Of a stretch of 35,460 nucleotides of DNA, positions 16,009 through 24,359 are shown piece by piece; the first letter of the stretch is position 1; the number at the start of each line of letters is the position of its first letter. The translations under genes and the position numbers were made by a program. The DNA is from Mediterranea sp. (in: CFB group bacteria) (GTDB lineage Bacteria > Bacteroidota > Bacteroidia > Bacteroidales > Bacteroidaceae): the NCBI GenBank assembly GCA_031258135.1, contig JAIRNG010000118.1:1-35460 (forward strand), written 5' to 3'. A model generated the notes under the pieces. It did not search any database, was not told the DNA's origin, and saw only the letters and a program-made list of their open reading frames with translations.

Positions 16009-16863
16009 CTACGCGTTCGGGTCGATGTAGGGGTTGTCGGGGAGTTCTTCTTCGTCCGGCATCCCGGTGTCGGGGATGCTGGGATCGACGGGACGCTCGG
16101 GATCGCTGTAGTCGTCGTTGCCGTCACCCGTGCCGCCGCCCACAAGATGGCGGAAGGTGTCGAGCGTGGCGTTGATATGGTCGAACAGCGTGGTTACGTT
16201 TTTCTTCACGGCGGTGTCGGTGGTGGTGAGATAGATGGCCGGCAGGATGGTCGTGAAGAGCACGCGGAGTCTTTTCTGGAGTTCCGCCCGGGCTTTGCGG
16301 GCTGTTCCGAGTTTTTTCCGGTATTCTTTCTCTTCGCCGCGGAGGTCGAAAAGTTTAGTGCATTGTTGCACCAGCTCTTTGATGACCGTCACCTGTCCGG
16401 TAAGGCCGAGCAGCTCGACCTTCGGAGCGGCGACGGCGTCCTGGAGCGCGTCGCACAGGTCGCGGGCGCCGCCCAGCACTCCCAGCATGGTCGCCTTGTG
16501 CCTCATTTTAAGGTAAGGCGCGGCGATGTTGCTCACCACCTTTGCCGCTTCGGTTCCGGCATCGCCGCCTGTAAATTCGGCCACCCGCAGGCTGTCGCCT
16601 AACACTCCCAACAGGATGCGAACCCTGTCCACATCTTCGCCCAACGGTTCCGTTTCGACAAGTGCGGGGTTGTGCTTAAGTATGCCGGCATACTGTGTGT
16701 GCGCCGCCACATAGTCATCGTAGGGTTTACCCTTTAGTCCGACGCCATATACGACGGCGGATGTAAATACCTGTTCGTTTATAGCCGTCGAGAGCTGAAG
16801 CAACTCGAAGATGGTCAATCCTTCCATCCTAAGCGGTCTGATAAGAGTCTGCGCCATAATCAT
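16009..16863 (-). CDS. uncharacterised helical protein, DUF6261-like
   Basis: This 284-residue protein has no signal peptide or membrane segment. It is mostly helical (for example LTIFELLQLSTAINEQVF and EYRKKLGTARKARAELQKRL) and ends in an acidic, proline-rich tail (DPERPVDPSIPDTG onward). The pattern resembles DUF6261 proteins, which are common in Bacteroides and Parabacteroides, but I am only moderately sure of the family. The function is unknown. A second ATG two codons in (MAQTL) is an equally good start. The stop codon abuts the large inverted repeat, and the gene has its own promoter (16906-16938). Confidence 0.6.
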   Translation of the reverse strand: MIMAQTLIRPLRMEGLTIFELLQLSTAINEQVFTSAVVYGVGLKGKPYDDYVAAHTQYAGILKHNPALVETEPLGEDVDRVRILLGVLGDSLRVAEFTGGDAGTEAAKVVSNIAAPYLKMRHKATMLGVLGGARDLCDALQDAVAAPKVELLGLTGQVTVIKELVQQCTKLFDLRGEEKEYRKKLGTARKARAELQKRLRVLFTTILPAIYLTTTDTAVKKNVTTLFDHINATLDTFRHLVGGGTGDGNDDYSDPERPVDPSIPDTGMPDEEELPDNPYIDPNA

Positions 16864-16905
16864 TGATTTTTTAGGTGAATAATTAAATTTATTTTATTTA
16901 TGCTA

Positions 16906-16938
16906 CGAAGGTAGAATTATTTCTCTGCTGTCTGCAAA
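16906..16938 (-). promoter_or_regulatory. promoter of the DUF6261-like gene
   Basis: On the minus strand, TTTG (16938-16935), a 21-bp spacer and TACCTTCG (16913-16906, one mismatch to TAnnTTTG) lie about 45 bp before the ATG. Confidence 0.5.
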
Positions 16939-16969
16939 CTTTTCTGTCGTTTTTTAAGGGGAGACAGCG

Positions 16970-17004
16970 TTAAAAAAATAAAACCGTTAATGGCTTAACG
17001 GTTT
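16970..17004 (-). terminator. intrinsic terminator (minus strand)
   Basis: AAACCGTTAA-TGGC-TTAACGGTTT (16981-17004) is a perfect 10-bp stem. On the minus strand it is followed by TATTTTTTTAA. It would end leftward transcripts crossing the palindrome array before they reach the DUF6261-like promoter. Confidence 0.65.
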
Positions 17005-17021
17005 AGTGCGAACCTGACTTC

Positions 17022-17385
17022 TTTCATACTTGCTACACGTGTAGCAAGTATGAAAAATAATTTTTTTTGACTGCTACACGTGTAGCAAGCATGAAAAATA
17101 ATTTTTTTTGACTGCTACACGTGTAGCAAGCATGAAAATGACTTTTTTTCGACTTGCTACACGTGTAGCAAGCATGAAAAATAATTTTTTTTAACTGCTA
17201 CACGTGTAGCAAGCATGAAAATGACTTTTTTTCGACTTGCTACACGTGTAGCAAGCATAAAAACTTTTTTTTTGGACTTGCTACACGTGTAGCAAGCATG
17301 AAAACTTTTTTTTTGGACTTGCTACACGTGTAGCAAGCATGAAAACTTTTTTTTTGGACTGGCTACACGTGTAGCAAGCATAAAA
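17022..17385. repeat. nine palindromes with CACGTG core at 41-42 bp spacing
   Basis: The 16-mer TGCTACACGTGTAGCA starts at 17031, 17072, 17113, 17155, 17196, 17238, 17279 and 17320. A ninth copy, with one mismatch (GGCTAC), starts at 17361. Spacing is 41 or 42 bp throughout. The first copy sits inside a perfect 34-bp palindrome (17022-17055). Each spacer carries GCATGAAAA or similar followed by a run of 7-10 T. No gene is present in 16864-17640 apart from a possible small RNA. The array lies between two minus-strand terminators. Confidence 0.95.
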
Positions 17386-17464
17386 ATGATTTCCGAAATA
17401 CAAAATTAAATCCGTGTCATCCGCGAAATCCGTGTCTGAAAGAAATAGCCGGAATAATAAGGAC

Positions 17465-17494
17465 AAAAAAAAATGGCTACCCTCACGGGCAACC
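17465..17494 (-). terminator. intrinsic terminator of rlmI operon or small RNA
   Basis: An 8-bp stem with a GTGA loop at 17475-17494 is followed on the minus strand by A and a run of nine T. It is the first good terminator after the methyltransferase stop codon, 147 bp downstream. Confidence 0.7.
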
Positions 17495-17531
17495 AATCTT
17501 TATTAACCTTAAATCTAATACCATGAAAAAC
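17465..17531 (-). ncRNA. candidate small RNA with own promoter and terminator
   Basis: On the minus strand, TATCTTTG (17545-17538) is an exact -7 box. About 35 nt after the predicted start, a hairpin GGTTGCCC-GTGA-GGGTAGCC (17494-17475, two G-U type pairs) is followed by nine T residues after an A. Together these predict a transcript of about 65 nt. Alternatively the hairpin is only the terminator of the methyltransferase-exonuclease operon, which ends at 17641. On the plus strand the same segment carries a four-codon frame (M-K-N-T-stop), perhaps a leader remnant. Confidence 0.35.
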
Positions 17532-17537
17532 ACGTAG

Positions 17538-17545
17538 CAAAGATA
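17538..17545 (-). promoter_or_regulatory. -7 box of the candidate small RNA
   Basis: TATCTTTG on the minus strand is an exact consensus match. It lies inside the 146-bp gap between the methyltransferase stop and the terminator. I see no clear -33 TTTG. Confidence 0.35.
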
Positions 17546-17640
17546 TATGTTTTGTGTTACATAACATGCTTTTATGGAGAAAATCCTTCAACTTTAACTC
17601 TTCTTAACGGGGTTTCCCCAAAAACACTGTTATACACTGC

Positions 17641-18825
17641 CTATTCGACGTACAGCACCAGCCCTTTCAGGTATTCTCCTTCCGGATGGTAGATGTTTAC
17701 GGGGTGGTCTGCCGGTTGAGTGAGCTGGTGCAGAATACGTACGCTACGGCCCGACATGGCGGCCGCCGTGAATATGGAAATACGGAAATCATCTTTGCTT
17801 ACGACTTGCGAACAGGAGAACGTAAAGAGGATACCTCCCGGTCTGATCTTCTCAATGGCTTTGGCGTTGAGCTTGCGATAGCCTTGCAGTGCGTTTCTGA
17901 TCGTATTTCTATGTTTGGCGAAAGCGGGAGGATCGAGAACGATCAGGTCGTACCCATCGCCCATCCGGTCGAGGTATCTGAACGCATCCTCCGCGTAAGC
18001 GGTATGCCTGTCATCGCCGGGGAAGTTGAGTTCTACATTGCTGTTCGTCAGTCCGATGGCCTTGGCCGAACTGTCTACCGAGTGCACAAGTCTGGCTCCG
18101 CCACGCATGGCATAGCAAGAAAAGCCCCCGGTGTAGCAGAACATGTTCAATACCGAACGGCCGTTGGCATAGCGCTCAAGCAATGCCCGGTTTTCCCGCT
18201 GGTCGACGAAGAATCCGGTTTTCTGTCCTCTCAACCAGTCCACATGGAATTTTAGTCCGTATTCCTGTGCGATGTTGTCGATACTTCCTCCTTTCAGGAA
18301 GCCGTCTTCCGGAAACCGGACGGCCCCGGAAAGGATCGTGGTTTCGGATTTATAGTATATGTTTTCGATTCGATCTCCCATCACTTCCGACAAGGCTTCT
18401 GCAATTGCCATCCGGTGAATGTGCATTCCTGCCGAATGGGCTTGCATGACGGCTGTCCCGGCATAGACATCAATGACCAGTCCCGACAGGTGATCTCCTT
18501 CGCCATTTACCAAGCGGTAGGTGTTGTTGGCTGGGTCGGTGGCGAGGCTCATACGTTTACGCGCGTCGTATGCAGCGCTTAGTCTGCGTTTCCAGAAGTC
18601 GTGGTCTATGGGTTCCTGTTTAAAGGAAAGCACGCGTACGACAATGCTTCCTGTTTGAAAGTGCCCTTCGGCAATGAACCTTTTCTCGGAAGTGTACACC
18701 TCAACGACTTCTCCTTCACCGGGCTTTCCGTCAATGCGCTCGATGGCGCCGGAAAAGATCCATGGATGGAATCTTTTCAGCGACTCTTCTTTTCCCGGTT
18801 TCAGATATACTTTATTATAAGGCAT
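17641..18825 (-). CDS. rlmI: RlmI-like 23S rRNA (cytosine-5) methyltransferase
   Basis: This 394-residue SAM-dependent RNA methyltransferase has an N-terminal PUA domain (YLKPGKEESLKRFHPWIFSG) and a central region with GQKTGFFVDQRENR. The Rossmann fold has VLNMFCYTGGFSCYAMRGGA (SAM motif I), then VLDPPAFAKH and the catalytic-type cysteine motif TFSCSQVV. This is the RlmI/RlmK-like class that makes m5C in 23S rRNA; position specificity (C1962 in E. coli) is inferred. The length matches the family. It follows the exonuclease gene with a 27-bp gap and is probably cotranscribed with it. Confidence 0.9.
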   Translation of the reverse strand: MPYNKVYLKPGKEESLKRFHPWIFSGAIERIDGKPGEGEVVEVYTSEKRFIAEGHFQTGSIVVRVLSFKQEPIDHDFWKRRLSAAYDARKRMSLATDPANNTYRLVNGEGDHLSGLVIDVYAGTAVMQAHSAGMHIHRMAIAEALSEVMGDRIENIYYKSETTILSGAVRFPEDGFLKGGSIDNIAQEYGLKFHVDWLRGQKTGFFVDQRENRALLERYANGRSVLNMFCYTGGFSCYAMRGGARLVHSVDSSAKAIGLTNSNVELNFPGDDRHTAYAEDAFRYLDRMGDGYDLIVLDPPAFAKHRNTIRNALQGYRKLNAKAIEKIRPGGILFTFSCSQVVSKDDFRISIFTAAAMSGRSVRILHQLTQPADHPVNIYHPEGEYLKGLVLYVE

Positions 18826-18852
18826 AAGAACAGGATGACTTTAACGTTTTAT

Positions 18853-19479
18853 TTACTCTGCCTCAGCTTCAGGTTCGGGCGCTATGACATAATCTCCCGT
18901 CTCTTTCAGCTTTTCCAGTAAGTTGTAGATTTTCAGGCATGACCAGGCATCTGTTGCCGCATACAGTTTCTGGGCATAGGTCAGGACATCCGTATCCCAA
19001 TTGGATAACCGCTGCGATTTGGATATCTTTTCTCCGAACAGGATGGCATATACCTTTTGCAGGCTCTTGTCCTGAATGTCAAACGCATTGATATATTCCT
19101 GTAATTCGATGCAGGACTGCTGTCTGAAGGGAGCGCGTTTGCGCAACATCAGAAAGTCGTCGCGTAAAGACAGGCCGACTTTGATAATAGACGGATTTTC
19201 CAATAACCCGATGACAGGGGCCGGAAGTCCTATGTGGTTCAACCGGAAAAGGAAGCAACAGTCTTCCGAGGATATCTGAAGCAGGGCTACTTTATACAAT
19301 TTCCCTTTGGTGAAAGACGGGCGCGTCTCGCTGTCGATTCCCACAACCGTTTGCGAGGCCAGGTATTCGACCGCTTTTCCGGTTTCCGCCTCCGTCCGGA
19401 CAACGAATATCTTTCCGGGGAAAACAGCTATGGGCATTTCCTTCAGCTCTTCTTTATCTATGCGTCTTTTGATTATCAT
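18853..19479 (-). CDS. DEDD-type 3'-5' exonuclease (RNase D-like)
   Basis: This 208-residue single-domain exonuclease has the DEDD superfamily motifs: Exo I VVGIDSETRPSF (D49, E51), Exo II KVGLSLRDDFLML and Exo III YAATDAWSCLKIY (the DEDDy form). It is shorter than true RNase D because it lacks HRDC domains. It resembles the stand-alone 3'-5' exonuclease proteins common next to the RlmI-like methyltransferase in Bacteroidales. The substrate, RNA or DNA, cannot be decided here. A divergent promoter region (19480-19622) separates it from ftsK. Confidence 0.88.
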   Translation of the reverse strand: MIIKRRIDKEELKEMPIAVFPGKIFVVRTEAETGKAVEYLASQTVVGIDSETRPSFTKGKLYKVALLQISSEDCCFLFRLNHIGLPAPVIGLLENPSIIKVGLSLRDDFLMLRKRAPFRQQSCIELQEYINAFDIQDKSLQKVYAILFGEKISKSQRLSNWDTDVLTYAQKLYAATDAWSCLKIYNLLEKLKETGDYVIAPEPEAEAE

Positions 19480-19534
19480 ACCTTCTCAAAGATTGCCTGA
19501 CTATAATTCTTCATGTTGAATGTAAATGGGTTCG

Positions 19535-19542
19535 CAAAGGTA
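19535..19542 (-). promoter_or_regulatory. -7 box of the exonuclease-methyltransferase operon
   Basis: The minus strand reads TACCTTTG, an exact TAnnTTTG, about 55 bp before the exonuclease ATG. Confidence 0.5.
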
Positions 19543-19573
19543 ACAAAAAAGGAGAATGAATCTATATTTTTAC

Positions 19574-19581
19574 TACATTTG
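19574..19581 (+). promoter_or_regulatory. -7 box upstream of ftsK
   Basis: TACATTTG matches TAnnTTTG, 41 bp before the ftsK ATG. Together with the box at 19535-19542 it forms a divergent promoter pair. Confidence 0.5.
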
Positions 19582-19622
19582 CACGAAGTAACGCTTAATC
19601 TCCAACTTATATATTTCACCAC

Positions 19623-21992
19623 ATGATTAAAAAGAAGACAGATATGGAGGCTCATAAGAAACCTGAGTCTACCAATAAAATCATTGCGTTCCTAACGAAC
19701 GAGACTGTTCATTTTGTGCTGGGGCTGGCGCTTGTGATCTTCGCGGTTTATTTGCTGCTGGCTTTTTCTTCGTTCTTTTTCACCGGCGCCGCCGATCAGA
19801 GCATTCTGGATAAGGCCGACCCGCAGGAGTTGTCCTCAATCAATAACGGCGTGCGTAACTATGCCGGTTCGCGTGGTGCGCAATTAGCCGGTTATTTGAT
19901 TGACGACTGTTTTGGGCTGGCCTCTTTCTTTCTCCTGATATTCCTGGCAGTAGCCGGATTAAAGTTGATGCGCGTGCGTGCGTTCCGTTTGTGGAAATGG
20001 TTTATGTGTTGCTCGCTGCTGCTTGTCTGGTTCTCCATTTTCTTCGGATTTGCGTTTGTGGATCATTATCAGGATTCGTTCTTTCGCTGGGGTGGGGGAC
20101 ATGGCGACTATGTAAGCCGTTGGCTGGAATCCCAGGTGGGTACGCCGGGGGTATGGATGCTTCTGTTGGGTACAGCGATCTGCTTCTTTATCTACGCCAG
20201 CACGCAAACCATCGTCTGGTTGCGCAGGTTGCTCAGTCTGAGTTTCGTGAAACGGCGGAGGAAAGAAGAAGCCGGATTGTCGACGGACGGGGCGTTCGTC
20301 CGGGAACCGGTTGCGCCCGGACCCGTAGTTGCGCCTAAACCGGACGACGATATAGAGATAGAGTTCCAGCCGACCGGAGCAGAAGAGGCGCCGGGGGTGG
20401 AACCGGACGATGAGGATGGATTTAAGCCGGGGTTCATCATCGAGGCTGCAACAGGCGATGAGGATAACTATCAGGGGCCTGAAAGGGAACCCTACAATCC
20501 GAAGCTGGATCTGGAGAATTACCGTTTTCCTGTCCTTGACCTGATGAAACGCTACGACAACAACGAGCCAACCATCAATATGGATGAACAGAAAGCGAAT
20601 AAGGATCGCATAATCAACACGTTGCGCAGCTTTGGCATCGAGATCAGCAGCATCAAGGCCACGGTTGGCCCTACGGTGACGCTTTACGAAATTACGCCTG
20701 AACAAGGTGTGCGTATCTCCAAGATACGTGGGCTGGAAGATGATATCGCCCTGAGCCTTTCGGCTTTGGGTATCCGTATCATCGCCCCGATACCGGGCAA
20801 GGGTACGATTGGTATCGAGGTACCGAACTCCAATCCCAGGATCGTGTCGATGCATTCCATTATCAGTAGCAGGAAGTTCCAGGAGTCTACGTTCGATTTG
20901 CCGATTGCCTTCGGCAAGACGATCACCAATGAGGTGTTCATGGTAGACTTGTGCAAAATGCCGCACGTCCTTGTGGCGGGAGCTACCGGGCAGGGTAAGT
21001 CTGTCGGGCTGAATGCGATCATCGCTTCCTTATTATATAAGAAGCATCCGGCGGAACTGAAGTTTGTGCTGGTCGACCCGAAGAAGGTGGAGTTCAGTAT
21101 TTACTCGGTGATCGAGAATCACTTCCTGGCCAAGCTTCCCGACGGGAAAGAGGCTATCATCACGGATGTGACCAAGGTGGTACAAACGCTGAACTCCATC
21201 TGTGTGGAAATGGACAGCCGCTACGACTTGCTGAAGAAGGCGCATGTGCGTAACATCAAGGAATACAATGACAAGTTCATCAGCCGTAAGCTCAATCCGG
21301 AAAAGGGGCATAAGTTCATGCCGTATATCGTGGTGATCATTGATGAGTTTGGCGACCTGATCATGACTGCCGGCAAGGAGGTCGAATTGCCCATTGCCCG
21401 TATCGCCCAGTTGGCCCGCGCCATCGGCATACACATGGTCATAGCGACCCAGCGTCCTACAACCAACATCATCACGGGTACGATCAAGGCTAACTTCCCG
21501 GCGCGTGTGGCGTTCCGTGTGTCGGCAATGATGGACTCGCGTACCATTCTCGACCGGCCGGGAGCCAACCAGTTGATTGGCCGGGGAGATATGTTGTTCC
21601 TGCAGGGAGCCGACCCGGTACGTGTGCAGTGTGCGTTTGTCGATACGCCGGAGGTGGAAGAGATCACTAAATATATTGCCCGCCAACAGAGCTATCCCGT
21701 GGCGTTCCACCTGCCGGAATATGTGAATCCGGACGGGGGTAGCGATATGGGCGACGTGGATATGGAACGCCTTGACCCGCTGTTTGAAGAGGCCGCCCGT
21801 TTGATCGTGATCCATCAGCAAGGCTCTACGTCTCTGATACAGCGCAAGTTCTCCATTGGATATAATCGTGCCGGACGTATTATGGATCAGTTGGAAAAGG
21901 CCGGTATTACAGGGCCAAGTGAAGGCAGTAAGCCGCGGCAAGTGATGTGTATGACTGAGGCTGATCTGGAAATGCTCCTGAACAATCTGTAG
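19623..21992 (+). CDS. ftsK: DNA translocase FtsK/SpoIIIE
   Basis: This 789-residue septal DNA pump clears the terminus region from the closing septum and activates dimer resolution. There are four N-terminal membrane helices within residues 1-200 and an acidic linker (about 205-300) that is short compared with E. coli FtsK. The alpha-beta motor follows, with Walker A GATGQGKS (453-460) and Walker B VVIIDEFGDL (D574, E575). The C-terminal gamma winged helix covers about 730-789 (LIVIHQQGSTSLIQRKFSIG). The length fits the Bacteroidales form. It is followed 2 bp later by the LolA-like gene, a neighbour order I recall as common in the order. Confidence 0.97.
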   Translation: MIKKKTDMEAHKKPESTNKIIAFLTNETVHFVLGLALVIFAVYLLLAFSSFFFTGAADQSILDKADPQELSSINNGVRNYAGSRGAQLAGYLIDDCFGLASFFLLIFLAVAGLKLMRVRAFRLWKWFMCCSLLLVWFSIFFGFAFVDHYQDSFFRWGGGHGDYVSRWLESQVGTPGVWMLLLGTAICFFIYASTQTIVWLRRLLSLSFVKRRRKEEAGLSTDGAFVREPVAPGPVVAPKPDDDIEIEFQPTGAEEAPGVEPDDEDGFKPGFIIEAATGDEDNYQGPEREPYNPKLDLENYRFPVLDLMKRYDNNEPTINMDEQKANKDRIINTLRSFGIEISSIKATVGPTVTLYEITPEQGVRISKIRGLEDDIALSLSALGIRIIAPIPGKGTIGIEVPNSNPRIVSMHSIISSRKFQESTFDLPIAFGKTITNEVFMVDLCKMPHVLVAGATGQGKSVGLNAIIASLLYKKHPAELKFVLVDPKKVEFSIYSVIENHFLAKLPDGKEAIITDVTKVVQTLNSICVEMDSRYDLLKKAHVRNIKEYNDKFISRKLNPEKGHKFMPYIVVIIDEFGDLIMTAGKEVELPIARIAQLARAIGIHMVIATQRPTTNIITGTIKANFPARVAFRVSAMMDSRTILDRPGANQLIGRGDMLFLQGADPVRVQCAFVDTPEVEEITKYIARQQSYPVAFHLPEYVNPDGGSDMGDVDMERLDPLFEEAARLIVIHQQGSTSLIQRKFSIGYNRAGRIMDQLEKAGITGPSEGSKPRQVMCMTEADLEMLLNNL

Positions 21993-21994
21993 CC

Positions 21995-22645
21995 ATGAGA
22001 AGCAGGGTTCTAACAGTTATCGCCGGTATCGCCGGGCTGCTTGCCTTGCCCGTTTCCGCGCAGCGGCAGGAAGCAAAGGACGTGCTCGATAAGACATCCG
22101 CCCATTTCCGCAAGGCGGGTGGGGTAGAGGCCGGTTTTACGGTCAGGATCAAGGCGAAAGGGCAGAAGAAGGATGGGCTGCTTGCCTGCAAGATCCGTCT
22201 GAAAGGGGATAAGTTTGTCCTGGAAACGATGGATGCTATTACCTGGTTCGACGGCAAGACGCAATGGAGTTATCTGACGGACAGTGAAGAGGTCAATATC
22301 AGCAATCCCACGGAAGAGGAGTTGAACGGCATCAATCCGTATACCTTGCTGTCTGTCTACGAAAAGGGGTTCGCCTGTACGTCAGGCAAGACCCGTACCT
22401 GGCAGGGCGCTTCTGTCCATGAAGTGGTGTTGACCGCTACGGATAAGACCAGGGAGATGTCTAAGCTGACATTATATGTGGAAAGGGGAACCTACCGGCC
22501 TTTATATATACTGGCGGAGTTGAACAATGGCAGCCGGAACGAGATCACCGTCACCGGCTACCGGGAAGGACTGAAGTTCGACGATTCGGTCTTCGTGTTC
22601 GATAAGAGCAAATACCCCCGGGCCGAAATCATCGACCTCCGTTGA
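21995..22645 (+). CDS. LolA-like periplasmic lipoprotein carrier
   Basis: This 216-residue protein has a cleavable signal peptide (RVLTVIAGIAGLLALPVSAQ). The mature domain has the LolA/LppX-like open beta-barrel pattern: a core strand (CKIRLKGDKFVLETMDAITW), DGKTQWSYLTDSEEVNISNP, and the terminal FVFDKSKYPRAEIIDLR. LolA proteins carry lipoproteins across the periplasm to the outer membrane. This is the divergent Bacteroidetes subgroup, so the function is inferred from fold. It begins 2 bp after ftsK and is surely cotranscribed. Confidence 0.85.
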   Translation: MRSRVLTVIAGIAGLLALPVSAQRQEAKDVLDKTSAHFRKAGGVEAGFTVRIKAKGQKKDGLLACKIRLKGDKFVLETMDAITWFDGKTQWSYLTDSEEVNISNPTEEELNGINPYTLLSVYEKGFACTSGKTRTWQGASVHEVVLTATDKTREMSKLTLYVERGTYRPLYILAELNNGSRNEITVTGYREGLKFDDSVFVFDKSKYPRAEIIDLR

Positions 22646-22716
22646 CTCCGGGGCGGGGCGGCCGGGTTTCCGTCCGGTAAAACCTGATGAATACATTATA
22701 TAAAAGAAAAAGAAAT

Positions 22717-23676
22717 ATGGAAAGAGAAAGAGTGAAATGCCTGATCATCGGATCGGGTCCTGCGGGATATACCGCAGCTATTTATGCGGGCCGTGCAAAT
22801 ATCAGTCCGGTACTTTACGAAGGCTTGCAGCCGGGCGGACAGTTGACGACTACGACCGATATAGAGAACTTCCCGGGTTATCCTTCCGGGGTTTCGGGTA
22901 CAGGGATGATGGAGGATTTCCGTGAACAGGCCGTACGGTTTGGGGCGGATATCCGCTTTGGCGTTGCTACGGCAGCCGACCTGAGCGCGTCTCCATACCG
23001 GATCACGATTGATGGCGAAAAGGTCATTGAAGCCGAAACGGTGATCATCGCGACCGGTGCGGAAGCCAGGTATTTAGGCCTGCCGGATGAGGAAAAGTAC
23101 GCCGGAATGGGAGTCAGCGCCTGTGCTACCTGCGACGGCTTCTTCTACCGCAAGAAGGTGGTGGCTGTGGTGGGTGGCGGCGACACAGCCTGCGAGGAAG
23201 CGATCTATCTGGCCGGGCTTGCTTCTAAAGTCTATCTGATCGTGCGTAAGCCGTATCTCCGTGCTTCCAGGATTATGCAGGAGCGTGTGGCGCATCATGA
23301 GAACATCGAAATCCTCTTCGGGCATAATGCCGTGGGACTGTTTGGCGAGCCTGGCGTGTCGGGTGTACATCTGGTGAAAAACGCCGGTCAGCCGGACGAA
23401 GAGAGATACGACCTGCCCATCGACGGGTTTTTCCTTGCCATCGGACATAAGCCTAATTCGGATATCTTCAAGCCTTATCTGGATACGGATGAGACGGGCT
23501 ACATCGTGACCGAGCCGGGAACTCCCCGCACCAAAGCGCCCGGCGTGTTTGCCGCCGGCGACGTGGCCGACCCCGACTATCGCCAGGCAATCACCGCGGC
23601 GGCGAGCGGCTGCAAGGCCGCCATAGAAGCGGAACGTTACCTGTCGGAATGTGATTACAACCGGAAAGCCCGTTAG
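22717..23676 (+). CDS. trxB: thioredoxin-disulfide reductase
   Basis: TrxB reduces thioredoxin with NADPH in the cytoplasm. The FAD motif IIGSGPAGYTAAIYAGRA comes first, followed by the redox pair C136-A-T-C139, the NADPH motif VVGGGDTACEEA and the C-terminal GVFAAGDVADPDYRQAITAAASG. The frame opens at 22687, but the ATG at 22717 (MERERVKC) follows AAAAGAAAAAGAAAT and gives the normal family N-terminus, so I prefer 319 residues. The 71-bp gap after the LolA-like gene shows no strong promoter, so it probably belongs to the ftsK transcript. Confidence 0.96.
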   Translation: MERERVKCLIIGSGPAGYTAAIYAGRANISPVLYEGLQPGGQLTTTTDIENFPGYPSGVSGTGMMEDFREQAVRFGADIRFGVATAADLSASPYRITIDGEKVIEAETVIIATGAEARYLGLPDEEKYAGMGVSACATCDGFFYRKKVVAVVGGGDTACEEAIYLAGLASKVYLIVRKPYLRASRIMQERVAHHENIEILFGHNAVGLFGEPGVSGVHLVKNAGQPDEERYDLPIDGFFLAIGHKPNSDIFKPYLDTDETGYIVTEPGTPRTKAPGVFAAGDVADPDYRQAITAAASGCKAAIEAERYLSECDYNRKAR

Positions 23677-23694
23677 AGTTACAATATTATTCTC

Positions 23695-23702
23695 TATCTT
23701 TG
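23695..23702 (+). promoter_or_regulatory. -7 box upstream of the PASTA gene
   Basis: TATCTTTG is an exact TAnnTTTG match, 33 bp before the ATG at 23736. It makes the upstream TTG start at 23700 very unlikely and starts a second operon in the cluster. Confidence 0.6.
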
Positions 23703-23735
23703 AGGGGTAATAACTTTAAGATAAGTCCGTATAAT

Positions 23736-24359
23736 ATGACAATAAAAGAATTCTTTTCCTTCAGTAAGAACCGCCTGTTCTGGGGGAACTTCCTGGCTAT
23801 GATTGTTGTGGCTTGCCTGTTGGTGTTCGTCGTACTGGAGGCGCTCGACTCGTATACCCGTCACGGGCAGGCCATCCTTGTTCCCGACGCCAAAGGCCTG
23901 AGCCTTCTCCGGGCGGAGGAGTTGTTCCGCAGCAAGGGATTGCATGGCGTGGTCTCCGACTCCGTTTATGTAAAAGACAAGCCTGCCGGCCATGTCATCG
24001 ACCATATACCGGCCGGCGGGCGAAAGGTAAAGTACGGCAGGAAGGTCTATTTAACGATCAACACCCGGAACGTGCCGTTACAGTTGGCGCCCGACGTTGC
24101 CGATAACAGTTCCCTGCGTCAGGCCGTGGCCCGTGTGTTGGCTTCCGGTTTCAAACTGACGGAACACGGAACGACCAAAGGCGTGAAAGACTGGGTCTAC
24201 CGGATAAAGTATAACGGGCGCACGTTGGAGCCGGGCGATAAAGTTCCTGTCGGTTCGACCCTGACGCTGGTTGTCGGCGATGGCACGGGAGAGGCCATCG
24301 GGAACGACAGCACGACGGAAGCCCCGGACGACAACGTAACAGACGAATTATGGCGCTGA
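23736..24359 (+). CDS. PASTA-domain membrane protein
   Basis: This 207-residue protein has one membrane helix near the N-terminus (LFWGNFLAMIVVACLLVFVVLEAL), followed by periplasmic PASTA-type modules: the first about residues 45-115 (VPDAKGLSLLRAEELFRSKGL, then VIDHIPAGGRKVKYGRKVYLTI), the second about 120-190. The tail is low-complexity and acidic. PASTA domains bind peptidoglycan or beta-lactam-like ligands; in this group the protein stands alone, without a kinase or transpeptidase domain. Position next to rluD and ddl suggests an envelope role. The stop overlaps rluD by 10 bp. Confidence 0.88.
   Translation: MTIKEFFSFSKNRLFWGNFLAMIVVACLLVFVVLEALDSYTRHGQAILVPDAKGLSLLRAEELFRSKGLHGVVSDSVYVKDKPAGHVIDHIPAGGRKVKYGRKVYLTINTRNVPLQLAPDVADNSSLRQAVARVLASGFKLTEHGTTKGVKDWVYRIKYNGRTLEPGDKVPVGSTLTLVVGDGTGEAIGNDSTTEAPDDNVTDELWR

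Noticed and set aside
17022..17385. CRISPR array
   Set aside because: Spacers are near-identical T-rich sequences rather than unique, the period of 41-42 bp is too short for repeat plus spacer, and no cas gene is present.
19959..21941. Long minus-strand frames opposite ftsK
   Set aside because: They are antisense shadows of a well-supported ftsK gene, with no recognisable domains.
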